Origin: Dehalococcoidia bacterium
Lineage (GTDB): Bacteria > Chloroflexota > Dehalococcoidia > Dehalococcoidales > W693
Direction: 5' to 3'
Assembly: GCA_030627335.1 (NCBI GenBank)
Contig: DAOUSH010000003.1
Span: 1-11,562, forward strand
Length of the DNA: 11,562 bases
Made by a program: the position numbers and the translations under genes. The notes below the pieces were generated by a model, which saw nothing but the letters and a program-made list of their open reading frames with translations, made no database searches and had not been told where the DNA came from. Numbering within the stretch: position 1 is the stretch's first letter; each line of letters opens with the position of its first letter. This document shows positions 1 through 7,093 of the stretch, piece after piece.

Positions 1-394
1 CAGCAAGCTCCTGGGTAATAATACCGGCTTCCACTTGCTCTTGGATGAAAGCTTTTTTGACCGCCATGATGGCTTCAACCAGGGCGTCCTCGGTAACTCC
101 ACTGGCAGCCGCAATCTCTACCAGGCTCTTGCCCTCAAGCCGAAGCGTCTGAAGCTCTTCAGTGGTAAGGCCCAGAAGCTGGCATACCACCTCGGTAACG
201 CCCTCACCGTAGAAACCAGCGCCCTGGCCCCCGCCGCAGAGCCCGGTCAGCTGTAATTCCTGCCTGACATCAATATTGGGGCAAGAACCACTGGCATCTA
301 CCGGGCCAGCCGCCGCCACCACACCACCCAGAGAGGCTGTTAATAGGCTAGCCGCTACTATAACCGCCAAGGTAATCTTTAGTCTCCTGCTCAT
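1..394 (-). CDS. Small secreted helical protein (DUF2680-like), C-terminus beyond window edge
   Basis: Partial gene: 131 codons are visible and the reading frame is still open at base 1. The start is an ATG at 394 with a strong AAAGGAGGA ribosome site just upstream. Residues 1-29 look like a signal peptide (basic MSRRLK, then a hydrophobic stretch ending in VVAAAG), so the product is probably exported. After a short glycine-rich linker with cysteines at about 38 and 53 comes a helical unit, roughly residues 70-105. It has the pattern LGLTTEELQ...L.EGKSLVEIAAASGVTEDAL, followed by KKAFIQEQVEAGIIT. The 'L..GKSL.EIA...GV' pattern matches small secreted proteins annotated as DUF2680 or similar; this assignment is from memory of the family. 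The function is unknown. It appears to be transcribed alone, with 240 bp separating it from the nitroreductase remnant upstream. Confidence 0.75.
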   Translation of the reverse strand, partial: MSRRLKITLAVIVAASLLTASLGGVVAAAGPVDASGSCPNIDVRQELQLTGLCGGGQGAGFYGEGVTEVVCQLLGLTTEELQTLRLEGKSLVEIAAASGVTEDALVEAIMAVKKAFIQEQVEAGIITQELA

Positions 395-452
395 CTTAGT
401 CCTCCTTTCTTATTTTTGGTCAGATATCTCTAACCTCTGCCACCATCATATA

Positions 453-467
453 CCTCCGGTATGGAGG
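453..467. repeat. Short inverted repeat in the leader of the secreted-protein gene
   Basis: CCTCC and GGAGG arms (453-457 and 463-467) flank a 5-base spacer, about 60 bases upstream of the start at 394. It could form a small hairpin in the 5' leader, or be an operator, or be chance. The rest of 395-634 shows no gene; it is A+T-rich. Confidence 0.25.
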
Positions 468-634
468 AATTATGGAGAAATAATGCTGTTAATGTGTGTT
501 TTGAAGGCCCTTCCTGGAAAAAATTGAAAATTTCTTCAAATTAATGAGGCTCGGGCTGAAAAGTCGGTTAATCGTTTTTAGTCAATAGGAAATAGGATGC
601 CAGTCTACACATTCCATCTGAATGTTCAATTTAC

Positions 635-841
635 TCACCAGTGTTCGTAACGCACTAAATCACCCAACGATTTCCTGCTCTTATGTCCGGGCCGACCAGC
701 AGGATATCCCAGTGGTGTGAATGCAATCGGCTCCACGCCATCCGGTAGTCTTAGTACTTGACGTGTGATATCAGGATTGCACGCTCTAACCCAGCATGTG
801 CCGAGTCCTAAGTCAGTGGCTGCCAGGATTAGATGGTCCAA
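635..841 (-). pseudogene. C-terminal remnant of a nitroreductase-family protein
   Basis: The frame encodes only the last third of a nitroreductase. It has MDHLILAATDLGLGTCW, which corresponds to the FMN-proximal helix and GLG.CW motif, then VLRLPDGVEPIAFTPLGYPA and a C-terminal DLVRYEHW. The N-terminal FMN-binding R.S.R segment and the whole dimer core are absent. An in-frame TAA lies just upstream (near 885), and 842-908 is too short to hold the missing part before the pilT end at 909. The nominal first codon is a TTG without a clear ribosome site. The intact nitroreductase at 2094-2639 has the same motif (DLGLGTCWIG) but differs clearly in sequence, so this is an old paralogue or a relic and not a recent copy. 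The family reduces nitro-aromatics, flavins or quinones with FMN and NAD(P)H; this fragment is very unlikely to be active. Confidence 0.75.
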
Positions 842-908
842 TGCTGGTAACTCTAACTTAGCAACTGGTACACCTTATAGGGCAGGCCGGCTTTTATTAA
901 TATACTTG

Positions 909-1967
909 TTAATAATGAAGTAATTTTGCCAAACGTTTCGGGTCACTAGTTTTCCTCATAGCTTCTTTTCGAGTAACCTTATGACTGTTAACTAAATTTG
1001 CTAATGCATCGTCAAGGCTCTGCATGCCCACATCCATGTGAAGGTGTATATAGCTAGGGATTTCAAAGGTGCGATTATCCCGGATTAGATTTCTAATTGC
1101 TGGATTAGCTATAACAATTTCAAAGGCAGCTATCATACCATTACCGCTAGCACGCTGCAATAGAGTCTGCGATAATATTGCTATTATTTCCTGTGATATT
1201 TGGAGTCTGATCTGGGTTTGCTGGTTAGGGGGGAAAATATCGATCAACCGATCAATAGTCTGAGGAGCATCAGTAGTGTGCAATGTGCTCATTACCAGGT
1301 GGCCAGTCTCTGCTGCCGTGATTGCCGTAGAAATGGTATCTAGATCCCGCATTTCACCAACAACAATGGCATCTGGATCATGGCGGAGAGCATGAACCAG
1401 TGCAACATGAAATGATTTTGTATCGTTACCGAGTTCTCGCTGAGCAATAATGGACTGAATGTCTTGATGTTGGTACTCAATAGGATCCTCAATACAAATA
1501 ATGCTGCAATCCCTATTCTCATTAAGATGATGAACCATGGCAGCCATAGTGGTAGATTTGCCAACGCCTGTAGGGCCAGTTATCAAGATGAGTCCTCTGG
1601 GTTGGAGAATTAGTTCCTTGCAAACCTGAGGCAACCCTAATTCATCAATGGATGGCACTTCGAAGGGCAACATTCGGCAGGCAATGCTAATCATATTTCT
1701 TTGCAGCATGACATTAACTCGGAATCTGGCCGAAACATCAAGAGCGTAGGCAAAATCTAATTCTTTGTCTCTATAAAAACGATCTCGCTGTTCCTGCGTA
1801 GTGATTTGCTCAAGTATTCGGATAGCATCGTCATTTGTAAGTATGGGAAATTCATTCTGCTGCTTAAGCCGACCATTTATGCGGAAAACTGGTGGTATGC
1901 CAGGCCTTAAATGTAAATCTGATGCCCTTGTTGTCACCGCTAATTTAAAAAGTACATTTATATCCAT
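909..1967 (-). CDS. pilT: PilT-family type IV pilus retraction ATPase
   Basis: A complete 352-residue protein, the usual PilT length. It shows the N-terminal ASDLHL signature (15-20), Walker A GPTGVGKST (131-139), the Asp box CIEDPIEYQ (158-166), Walker B DAIVVGEMRD (199-208) and the His box STLHTTDA (227-234). It also has the PilT-specific AIRNLIR motif (290-296), needed for retraction in characterised PilT proteins, followed by GMQSLDDAL. PilT is a cytoplasmic hexameric ATPase that depolymerises type IV pili and drives twitching, adhesion and DNA uptake. The ATG at 1967 has an AGGTGG ribosome site (1972-1977). A perfect TATAAT (1978-1983) abuts that site, but I see no good -35. No pilB, pilC or pilin gene is present here, so this is an orphan pilT. 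It lies between a nitroreductase remnant and an intact nitroreductase. Confidence 0.93.
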   Translation of the reverse strand: MDINVLFKLAVTTRASDLHLRPGIPPVFRINGRLKQQNEFPILTNDDAIRILEQITTQEQRDRFYRDKELDFAYALDVSARFRVNVMLQRNMISIACRMLPFEVPSIDELGLPQVCKELILQPRGLILITGPTGVGKSTTMAAMVHHLNENRDCSIICIEDPIEYQHQDIQSIIAQRELGNDTKSFHVALVHALRHDPDAIVVGEMRDLDTISTAITAAETGHLVMSTLHTTDAPQTIDRLIDIFPPNQQTQIRLQISQEIIAILSQTLLQRASGNGMIAAFEIVIANPAIRNLIRDNRTFEIPSYIHLHMDVGMQSLDDALANLVNSHKVTRKEAMRKTSDPKRLAKLLHY

Positions 1968-2093
1968 ATCACCACCTATTATACTACACTATTACAAGGA
2001 ATGGCCCACTTTATACAATTGGCCCCATCTGCCTGCTCGCAAGAATCACCTTTGTAATTATTGCGGATGTAATTTATGAGAAAGCCGCAGGAC

Positions 2094-2639
2094 TCAATAA
2101 GAGTTAAAGGACGCGATTTTATCTATTGGCTCCCTGCTATGTTCTGAACGTGTTTTTTCCCTATCGTAATAGCCTAACGCTATTAGGATATCTATCTTTT
2201 TACGATGCGGGATTTCTAATACTGATTTTACCGCCCTTTCATTAAACCAACCTATCCAGCAAGTTCCAAGACCCAAATCCTCAGCCTGGAGTACGAAATG
2301 CTCAACAGCCGCCCCTATATCTATAAGGTAATATTTCGTGCCCCGGAACATACCGCCGATGCTGGCCAAAAACTTAGACCTTTCGGAGACCACGGCAATC
2401 ATAACGGGGGCCATTTTGCAAAAGGAATTCATCGAATATATGCCGCGGAAAGCGGCATCGCCTAGCTTATCCTTCAACTGCTTGTCATCCACGACTATGA
2501 ACTTCCATGGTTGTGAATTACAGGCGGAAGGAGCTAGTCTTGCCGCCTCAAGGCACATCATTATCTTCACTCGCTCTACAGGCCTATCCAAGAAATCCCT
2601 AATGCTTTTTCTGTGTTTTAGTAGGTCCAAAAGAGCCAT
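2094..2639 (-). CDS. Nitroreductase family protein (FMN-dependent)
   Basis: 181 residues from the preferred ATG at 2639, a normal size for small nitroreductases. The N-terminal RKSIRDF (10-16) supplies the R.S.R phosphate contacts to FMN. PSACNSQPWKF (37-47) is the classic FMN-site motif. DIGAAVEHFVLQAEDLGLGTCWIG (107-130) is the long helix and GLG.CW motif, and ALGYYD (154-159) is the C-terminal FMN-contact strand. Members form dimers and use NAD(P)H to reduce nitro compounds, quinones or flavins; the substrate cannot be predicted. The frame extends to a GTG at 2654, but TGAGGAAG lies inside that extension, 6 bases before the ATG at 2639. The ATG is therefore the likely start. The gene is 126 bp upstream of pilT on the same strand. 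Confidence 0.88.
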   Translation of the reverse strand: MALLDLLKHRKSIRDFLDRPVERVKIMMCLEAARLAPSACNSQPWKFIVVDDKQLKDKLGDAAFRGIYSMNSFCKMAPVMIAVVSERSKFLASIGGMFRGTKYYLIDIGAAVEHFVLQAEDLGLGTCWIGWFNERAVKSVLEIPHRKKIDILIALGYYDREKTRSEHSREPIDKIASFNSY

Positions 2640-2805
2640 ATCTCGCTTCCTCACATCATGCCCAGTTTCGGCAGATACATTCTTAATATCAATCCTAGTT
2701 TCTGATAGGAGGCTTTGTCAATATGTGGGATGGGTTATTGGCGATTATATTAGATATGCTATACGAGAAACTGTTATTGAACTGACTAGCCTTCTTGTCC
2801 ATTGA

Positions 2806-2835
2806 TTTACAAATCCTGACCTTGGTAGTATACTA
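2806..2835 (+). promoter_or_regulatory. Candidate promoter of the first degV gene
   Basis: TTTACA (2806-2811) and TATACT (2830-2835) are 18 bp apart, each one base from the sigma-70 consensus. They predict a start near 2842 and a short leader that keeps the whole GGAGGAGGT ribosome site (2850-2858). A perfect TATAAT at 2841-2846 is an alternative -10, but it would start the transcript inside the ribosome site and has no good -35. Confidence 0.45.
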
Positions 2836-2836
2836 C
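2825..2836. promoter_or_regulatory. 12-bp perfect palindrome over the degV -10 region (candidate operator)
   Basis: GTAGTATACTAC is its own reverse complement and covers the proposed -10 hexamer TATACT. A dimeric repressor bound here would block the promoter. The regulator is unknown, and chance is possible in A+T-rich DNA. Confidence 0.35.
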
Positions 2837-2865
2837 AAATTATAATACTGGAGGAGGTCTCACTA

Positions 2866-3702
2866 ATGACAATCAAGATTGTTACTGATAGCACTGCTGA
2901 CTTGTCACCAGAGTTAATTAAAGAGCTTGGGATTACCGTGGTTCCTTTGCACGTGTGCTTTGGGAAAGATGTATACCGTGACCGGGAGGAAATCAGCGAA
3001 GACGATTTTTATCAGAGGTTGCTGCAAGGCTCCACCCATCCCACTACCACGCAGCCGACTCCGCAGGATTTTGCTGAAGTCTATCGCCAGCTTTCCTCTG
3101 AAGCTGATGGTATTATTTCCATTCACATCTCCGAGAAACTAAGTGGTACCTGCAACTCAGCGTTGCAGGGTAAAAAACTAGTGGAGAAGGGATGTCCCAT
3201 TGAGGTGATCGACTCGAAGACGACATCAATGGCTCTGGGGCTACTAGTTATGGCGGCGGCTACTATAGCCAAAACTGGGAAGAGCCTACCGCAGGTGGTG
3301 GAGGACGTGAAGCAGGTTGTATCCAGTGTCAAGTTGCTCGTTCTCTTTGATACCCTGAAATATCTGGCCAAAGGTGGGCGCATTGGGAAAGCAAAGTCTC
3401 TGTTGGGCTCAGTATTAAACGTAAAACCGATGCTAACAATCAAAGATGGAGAATTCGTGCCGGTAGGCCAAGTCCGCAGCCGTTCCAAGGGTACAGAGAG
3501 ACTGTTTGACTTTGTAAAAGATACTGCCGATATAGAGGATTTGGCAGTTATTTATAGCACCACACCTGATGAAGCTAAGGCTCTGGCTGAACGCATCAGT
3601 TCGATACTTTCCCCAAAGCAGGCCAGAATAGCCAGATTGGGGCCTGTGCTGGGAGTGCATGGGGGTCCAGGTGTCCTGGCGATAGCATTCAGAATAAAAT
3701 AG
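2866..3702 (+). CDS. DegV family fatty-acid-binding protein (FakB-like)
   Basis: 278 residues, a full-length DegV protein. Family motifs in order are IVTDSTADL (5-13), HPTTTQPTP (58-66, the TSQP-type loop), ISEKLSGT (88-95), KYLAKGGRIGKAKSLLGSVL (165-184) followed by NVKPML, and GVHGGPGVLAIAF (263-275). In characterised FakB proteins the corresponding Ser/Thr and His residues bind the carboxylate of one fatty acid, and the protein presents it to the kinase FakA. FakA phosphorylates the acyl group so that it can enter phospholipid synthesis. No fakA gene is in this window. The ATG at 2866 has GGAGGAGGT 7 bases upstream. The gene stands alone, followed by the tRNA-Arg gene on the same strand. 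Its second-strand motif set differs clearly from the paralogue at 4039-4908, so the two may prefer different fatty acids; that is inference. Confidence 0.92.
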   Translation: MTIKIVTDSTADLSPELIKELGITVVPLHVCFGKDVYRDREEISEDDFYQRLLQGSTHPTTTQPTPQDFAEVYRQLSSEADGIISIHISEKLSGTCNSALQGKKLVEKGCPIEVIDSKTTSMALGLLVMAAATIAKTGKSLPQVVEDVKQVVSSVKLLVLFDTLKYLAKGGRIGKAKSLLGSVLNVKPMLTIKDGEFVPVGQVRSRSKGTERLFDFVKDTADIEDLAVIYSTTPDEAKALAERISSILSPKQARIARLGPVLGVHGGPGVLAIAFRIK

Positions 3703-3797
3703 TAGTTTAGTAGCTCATTATCAATAAACCATAAGCGAATAGTCAGCATAGAAATCCCCAAGCTATAATATAATAATTCCAGATAATGGGCATCCGT

Positions 3798-3826
3798 TTG
3801 CGCACCCTATCCCTAATTGCTAGAAT
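3798..3826 (+). promoter_or_regulatory. Promoter of the tRNA-Arg gene
   Basis: TTGCGC (3798-3803) and TAGAAT (3821-3826) are exactly 17 bp apart, 28 bases before the mature tRNA. The predicted start is near 3833. CTAATT and AATTAG arms surround the -10. Confidence 0.6.
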
Positions 3827-3854
3827 TAGCTCAGGTAACAGCCATACAGATTGT

Positions 3855-3930
3855 GCCCCTGTAGCTCAGAGGATAGAGCAGCGGTTTCCTAAACCGCGTG
3901 TCGGGCGTTCGAGTCGCCCCAGGGGTACCA
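3855..3930 (+). tRNA. tRNA-Arg (anticodon CCU), CCA encoded
   Basis: A 76-base cloverleaf can be folded by hand. The acceptor arm is 3855-3861 with 3920-3926, and the D stem is GCTC/GAGC (3864-3867, 3876-3879). The anticodon stem is GCGGT/ACCGC with loop TTCCTAA, so the anticodon CCT is at 3888-3890. The variable loop has 5 bases, and the T stem GGGCG/CGCCC carries the TTCGAGT loop. The discriminator A and CCA end are encoded (3927-3930). It reads AGG codons. The first pair is a G1-U72 wobble, and all other acceptor pairs are canonical. A short T-run (CTTTTT) directly follows the CCA. Confidence 0.96.
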
Positions 3931-4038
3931 CTTTTTATAGCTAAGATTACAAGATGGAAATCAATATAATACTCTAGAAATCTTTGCTAATCTTTTTGCT
4001 AACGCTTTTATCAAAAGTCCCGATAAGAATTGAAAAAG

Positions 4039-4908
4039 CTACGGTACATCAGCAAAGGCTGCTATGGGGGCGCAGGCGACTCCTACCATACTCGGGCCGG
4101 TATGAGCACCGAGCACGAGGGACATCGGTCCAACGGGCATCCATGTGCAATCAAACCGCTCATCCACCAGATCGCGTAATTTCGACGCCCCTTCAAGATT
4201 GTGTGAATGAAGCACCTGAACACGCAGAGAACTGCCCGGTGAATGCTGGCGGGTAATCAGGTCAACCAGCTTTTTAACTGCCTGATTAAAGGTTCGCGCA
4301 AGGCCTAGCTGCACATAAGTGCCGCCCTTTTTCTCAACACCGATTAGTGGCTTGATATTAAGTAATGAGGCCATAATGCCTTTAAGGTGGCTTATTCGTC
4401 CGCCGTGAATCAGGTATTTGAGTTCATTGAGGGTGTACATGCTCTCACTGGCATTTCCGATGCTTTCCATCAATGATAATATTTGCTCTTTCAACCAGCC
4501 GGCTTTTATCGCCCTGGCTGCTGCTTCAACCTGCCAGCCAGCCGCGGCGGATAAGGTTTTTGTGTCAATATGGGTAACGTTGGCCTCCGGCACGAGTTTT
4601 GCCGCTGTCTGAGCCACGCTGAATGTACCGCTTAGACCTGAGGACATATGTATGGACATAATATCGGGATCTGTAGCCGCAATGCGCTTATAAACTTCGG
4701 TAAAGCTGCCGACTGATGGCTGGGAAGTGCTGGGGAAGCGTTGAGATTTTTCCAGCAAGCGGTAAAATTCATCCGGTGTGATATCTACGCCTTCACGGTA
4801 AGTTATCCCTTCCAGGGTTACTGAAAGTGGAACAACGCTGATATCCAACTCAGCTAATCGTTCAGGAGACAGGCAGAGATCGGTTCCGCTATCGGTTACA
4901 ATTTTCAT
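4039..4908 (-). CDS. DegV family fatty-acid-binding protein, second paralogue
   Basis: 289 residues. Motifs are KIVTDSGTDL (2-11), FPSTSQPSVGSF (58-69, canonical TSQPS), SSGLSGTFS (89-97), LKYLIHGGRISHLKGIMASL (163-182) followed by LNIKPL, and LGAHTGPSMVGVA (266-278) with the conserved His269. These are the lipid-carboxylate contacts of DegV/FakB proteins, which hand a bound fatty acid to the FakA kinase. It differs from the DegV at 2866 in most positions, including GTDL instead of TADL and TSQPS instead of TTQPT, so it is not a recent copy. The ATG at 4908 has a GGAG site 9 bases upstream. It converges on the tRNA-Arg and the first degV. An AACAGT/ACTGTT inverted repeat lies about 60 bases upstream. 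Confidence 0.92.
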   Translation of the reverse strand: MKIVTDSGTDLCLSPERLAELDISVVPLSVTLEGITYREGVDITPDEFYRLLEKSQRFPSTSQPSVGSFTEVYKRIAATDPDIMSIHMSSGLSGTFSVAQTAAKLVPEANVTHIDTKTLSAAAGWQVEAAARAIKAGWLKEQILSLMESIGNASESMYTLNELKYLIHGGRISHLKGIMASLLNIKPLIGVEKKGGTYVQLGLARTFNQAVKKLVDLITRQHSPGSSLRVQVLHSHNLEGASKLRDLVDERFDCTWMPVGPMSLVLGAHTGPSMVGVACAPIAAFADVP

Positions 4909-4966
4909 TTTACTATACTCCAGTGAAAGGTTACTTTTTAAATCGGGGCTACATCCCTAATGTTAT

Positions 4967-4981
4967 AACAGTAAAACTGTT
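4967..4981. promoter_or_regulatory. Inverted repeat upstream of the second degV gene (candidate operator)
   Basis: AACAGT (4967-4972) and ACTGTT (4976-4981) form perfect 6-bp arms around AAA, in the 224-bp gap between two divergent genes. The gap contains several A+T-rich -10-like hexamers, but I could not settle on a promoter for either gene. Confidence 0.3.
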
Positions 4982-5132
4982 TATATCATAGTAAGTATGG
5001 GATTCCTCAGTTAAATTGCGTGATGCAAAGGCTATAACTTGAACGTAATACCATTATTTGTTAAGCTGTCTAGCAGATTTCTAAGGGATACAACTTTTAT
5101 AGCTGAAAAAACATCTGCGACAGGAGAACAGG

Positions 5133-5390
5133 GTGCATCAAGTAATAGCCAGGGTCATATCCCAGAAGGGAACCTGTGAAGCCGGGCATAAAACCGGAGA
5201 CGAGTTTATAATCGGGCAGAGCACTCCGCCGGGGATGTGTTCCTGGGCGTTCCATACCCTCTTTCCTTTTGCCGAGGTCCTGCAGTTCAGCGGCTCATTC
5301 CCCTGGGAAAAAGACCCGGATAAAGCCACCGTCGCCTGCCCCGACCCGGATAACCCGGTGGTGTTCGAGTTAAGGCGAGAACCTTTATAG
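5133..5390 (+). CDS. TIGR04076 family small protein
   Basis: 85 residues beginning with GTG at 5133, supported by AGGAG (5122-5126) 6 bases upstream; there is no in-frame ATG alternative. Conserved features include the strand MHQVIARVISQKGTC, then GDEFIIGQSTPPGMCSWAFHTLF (22-44) with the family's C.WA core. These are followed by FSGSFPWEKDPDKATVACPDP (52-72) and a final PVVFELRRE. That order matches the short proteins annotated as TIGR04076, whose function is unknown. The cysteines at 15, 36 and 69 could be metal or redox sites, but this is speculation. The gene stands alone, converging with the NIL-domain gene; 36 bp separate the two stop codons, with no clear hairpin terminator. Confidence 0.82.
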   Translation: MHQVIARVISQKGTCEAGHKTGDEFIIGQSTPPGMCSWAFHTLFPFAEVLQFSGSFPWEKDPDKATVACPDPDNPVVFELRREPL

Positions 5391-5426
5391 CAGACTCCGC
5401 CCTCTAGCGCCTGTATCTCGTCTCAG

Positions 5427-5645
5427 TCACAGGCTTACCCGAACCCCCTTAGCCATAACCCAGGCCAGTCCCTCTCCAATATGTTTTTCGTCACCCTCTA
5501 ACTCCAGCACCAGCCAGCCTGTGTCCTCGGTGATATCGGCGAGGTGGATATTGGTTACCAGATTGAACTGGTGGCTCATGGTATGGATAATGGGCTCCAG
5601 AAGCAGCTCCTGGGGAAAGGTAAGGGTTGCCCTCTTCTTAGCCAT
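5427..5645 (-). CDS. NIL-domain protein (stand-alone ferredoxin-like fold)
   Basis: 72 residues, just one NIL domain. It has TLTFPQELLLEPIIHTMSHQF, NIHLADITEDTGWLVLELEGD and IGEGLAWVMAKGVRVSL, with the closing GV.V typical of the domain. NIL is the C-terminal regulatory domain of the methionine importer ATPase MetN. It also occurs alone or with ferredoxins near sulfur-transfer and homocysteine-forming genes. It probably binds a small ligand such as a sulfur amino acid, which is inference. The ATG at 5645 has GGGAGG 5 bases upstream. The gene is the last of the central operon, 1 base after the stop of the short ORF upstream. Confidence 0.82.
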   Translation of the reverse strand: MAKKRATLTFPQELLLEPIIHTMSHQFNLVTNIHLADITEDTGWLVLELEGDEKHIGEGLAWVMAKGVRVSL

Positions 5646-5646
5646 C

Positions 5647-5806
5647 TCAACCTCCCTGGCTGAACTCCTCCATAATCTCTCTTATCCTCTGCTTTAGCTC
5701 ATCCTCGGGAACTAATATGCCGGACTTGCCCTCTAATTCTTTGAGCCGCTTTTCCAGGTTAGCCTGCTCGCCCCGGCTGGTTAACTCAATATGAGATAAA
5801 GGCCAT
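5647..5806 (-). pseudogene. Short charged helical ORF between cutA and the NIL gene, apparently frameshifted
   Basis: An ATG at 5806 overlaps the cutA stop (TAATG), the usual arrangement for coupled translation, but that frame stops after six codons (MAFISY). Removing one base near 5790 would join it to an open frame: ELTSRGEQANLEKRLKELEG, then KSGILVPEDELKQRIREIME and a short tail. That frame ends with TGA at 5647-5649, 1 base before the NIL start. The joined product would be about 52 residues, charged and helical, with a short coiled-coil segment. As the sequence stands, the long frame has no ATG, GTG or TTG start (an ATT at 5790 or a CTG further in are the only options). It could be a sequencing error, a recent mutation, or a gene using a rare start. 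I do not recognise a family. Confidence 0.5.
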
Positions 5807-6147
5807 TATTCCTTTTCCTCAAGCTCTTTCCCAACCCAGTCCAGATAATCCCGGTTGCCGCCGACGATAGGCAGGGCGATTACCTCCGGGACATCGCTAG
5901 AGTGAATCCTCTTGACCAGTTGTACAATATCGTCCACTAGCGACGCCTTAGTCTTAACTACCAGCAGGCTTTCCCGGGACGAGTCGATCTTGCCCCGCCA
6001 CCAGAAGAGTGAGTTGATCTCGGGTACGATGTTGACGCAAGCCGCCTTCTTCTGCTCAAGCAGCACCCGGGATATCAGCTGGGCTTCCTCATCCGCTTCC
6101 GTGGTGATAAAAAGGACGACATAAGCAGTATTTGCTACTTTACCCAT
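5806..6147 (-). CDS. cutA: CutA1 divalent-cation tolerance protein
   Basis: 113 residues, the usual CutA1 length. It carries the family core VVLFITTEADEEAQLISRVL (10-29), then LEQKKAACVNIVPEINSLFWWRG with Cys37 and the W-W-x-G-K element, then ESLLVVKT (59-66). The C-terminal motif is IHSSDVPEVIALPIVGGNRDYLDWV (81-105). CutA1 forms a very stable trimer with a ferredoxin-like fold and has been linked to copper tolerance, although its molecular role remains unclear. The ATG at 6147 has AGGAGG 7 bases upstream, and that site overlaps the nadA stop. The gap to nadA is 11 bp, so the two are co-transcribed. Confidence 0.93.
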   Translation of the reverse strand: MGKVANTAYVVLFITTEADEEAQLISRVLLEQKKAACVNIVPEINSLFWWRGKIDSSRESLLVVKTKASLVDDIVQLVKRIHSSDVPEVIALPIVGGNRDYLDWVGKELEEKE

Positions 6148-6158
6148 TCTATGCCCTC

Positions 6159-7076
6159 CTATACCACCTCAAGCATTCTGCCCACAGCCGATTTTGCCTT
6201 CAGCCGAATATCTTCAGGCACTCTGACCTCGGGAGCCATCGTCTCCAGCGAGCGCAGTATCTTCTCTAGGGTAATCAGCTTCATATCGGGGCAGATTGCC
6301 TGCTCGGAGGCAGGGATAAATTGCTTTGCCGGATTCTCTTTCTTGAGGCGGTATATCATACCTATTTCCGTGCCCACTATCACCTGGGCGACGTCCTTCC
6401 GACGGGCGTAGCGGCACATACCCCCAGTGCTTAGCACCTCGTCTGCCAGATTAATAACCTCAGGCCGGCACTCCGGGTGCACCACTACCCTGGCCCGGGG
6501 ATACTCTTCTTTAAGCCGAAGTATATACTCAGGCAGTATCCGGGCATGGGTCGGGCAGAAGCCAGGCCAGAAGAAAAATTGCTTCTTTACCCTGGTTGAA
6601 ATGTAGTGACCCAGATACTGGTCGGGAACGAACAGTATCTGCTCACTGTCCAGGCTGCTCACCACCGCTACGGCATTAGCCGAGGTACAGCAGACATCGG
6701 ACTCCGCCTTGACCTCCGCCGTCGAGTTGACATAGCAAACGACAGCCGCCTGCGGCAGCTCCCTCTTTTTCTCCCTCAGCTCCTCGGCGGTTACCATATC
6801 AGCCATAGGGCAACCGGCGGACGCCTCCGGTAGCAAGACCGTCTTATCGGGGCACAGGATAGAGGCCGTCTCAGCCATAAAGTGAACCCCGCAGAAGACG
6901 ATTACCTCCGCCTTACTTTCAGCCGCTATCTGGCTCAGCTCCAGGGAATCGCCGACAAAGTCGGCTATATTCTGAACCTCACCCAGCTGATAGTTGTGAG
7001 CAAGTATAACCGCCTTCTTTTCCCGCCTCAGGCTCAATATCTTGTTTATCAATTCGGCATTATTAACGGTTACCAA
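6159..7076 (-). CDS. nadA: Quinolinate synthase NadA
   Basis: NadA condenses iminoaspartate with dihydroxyacetone phosphate to quinolinate, a step of de novo NAD synthesis, using a [4Fe-4S] cluster. Counting from the TTG at 7082, the three cluster cysteines are Cys91 (PEASAGCPMADM), Cys176 (WPGFCPTHA) and Cys264 (QAICPDMKLITLEKI). Substrate residues appear in ILAHNYQ (26-32), GVHFMAETA (65-73) and VVHPECRPEV (200-209), with STGGM at 218-222. A length of about 305 residues matches the compact NadA form. Both candidate starts are TTG. The one at 7082 is only 1 base from GGAGG (7084-7088), whereas the one at 7076 is 7 bases away and is preferred. No nadB or nadC is in the window. It lies 17 bp after the permease gene and 11 bp before cutA. 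Confidence 0.95.
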   Translation of the reverse strand: MVTVNNAELINKILSLRREKKAVILAHNYQLGEVQNIADFVGDSLELSQIAAESKAEVIVFCGVHFMAETASILCPDKTVLLPEASAGCPMADMVTAEELREKKRELPQAAVVCYVNSTAEVKAESDVCCTSANAVAVVSSLDSEQILFVPDQYLGHYISTRVKKQFFFWPGFCPTHARILPEYILRLKEEYPRARVVVHPECRPEVINLADEVLSTGGMCRYARRKDVAQVIVGTEIGMIYRLKKENPAKQFIPASEQAICPDMKLITLEKILRSLETMAPEVRVPEDIRLKAKSAVGRMLEVV

Positions 7077-7093
7077 CGGCAATCCTCCATCAA

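Noticed and set aside
635..2639. Recent duplication of the nitroreductase gene
   Set aside because: The remnant and the intact gene share family motifs but differ at most positions in protein and DNA, so a recent copy is excluded.
2338..2805. 155-codon plus-strand open frame
   Set aside because: It overlaps the intact nitroreductase antisense and has no ribosome site or recognisable domain.
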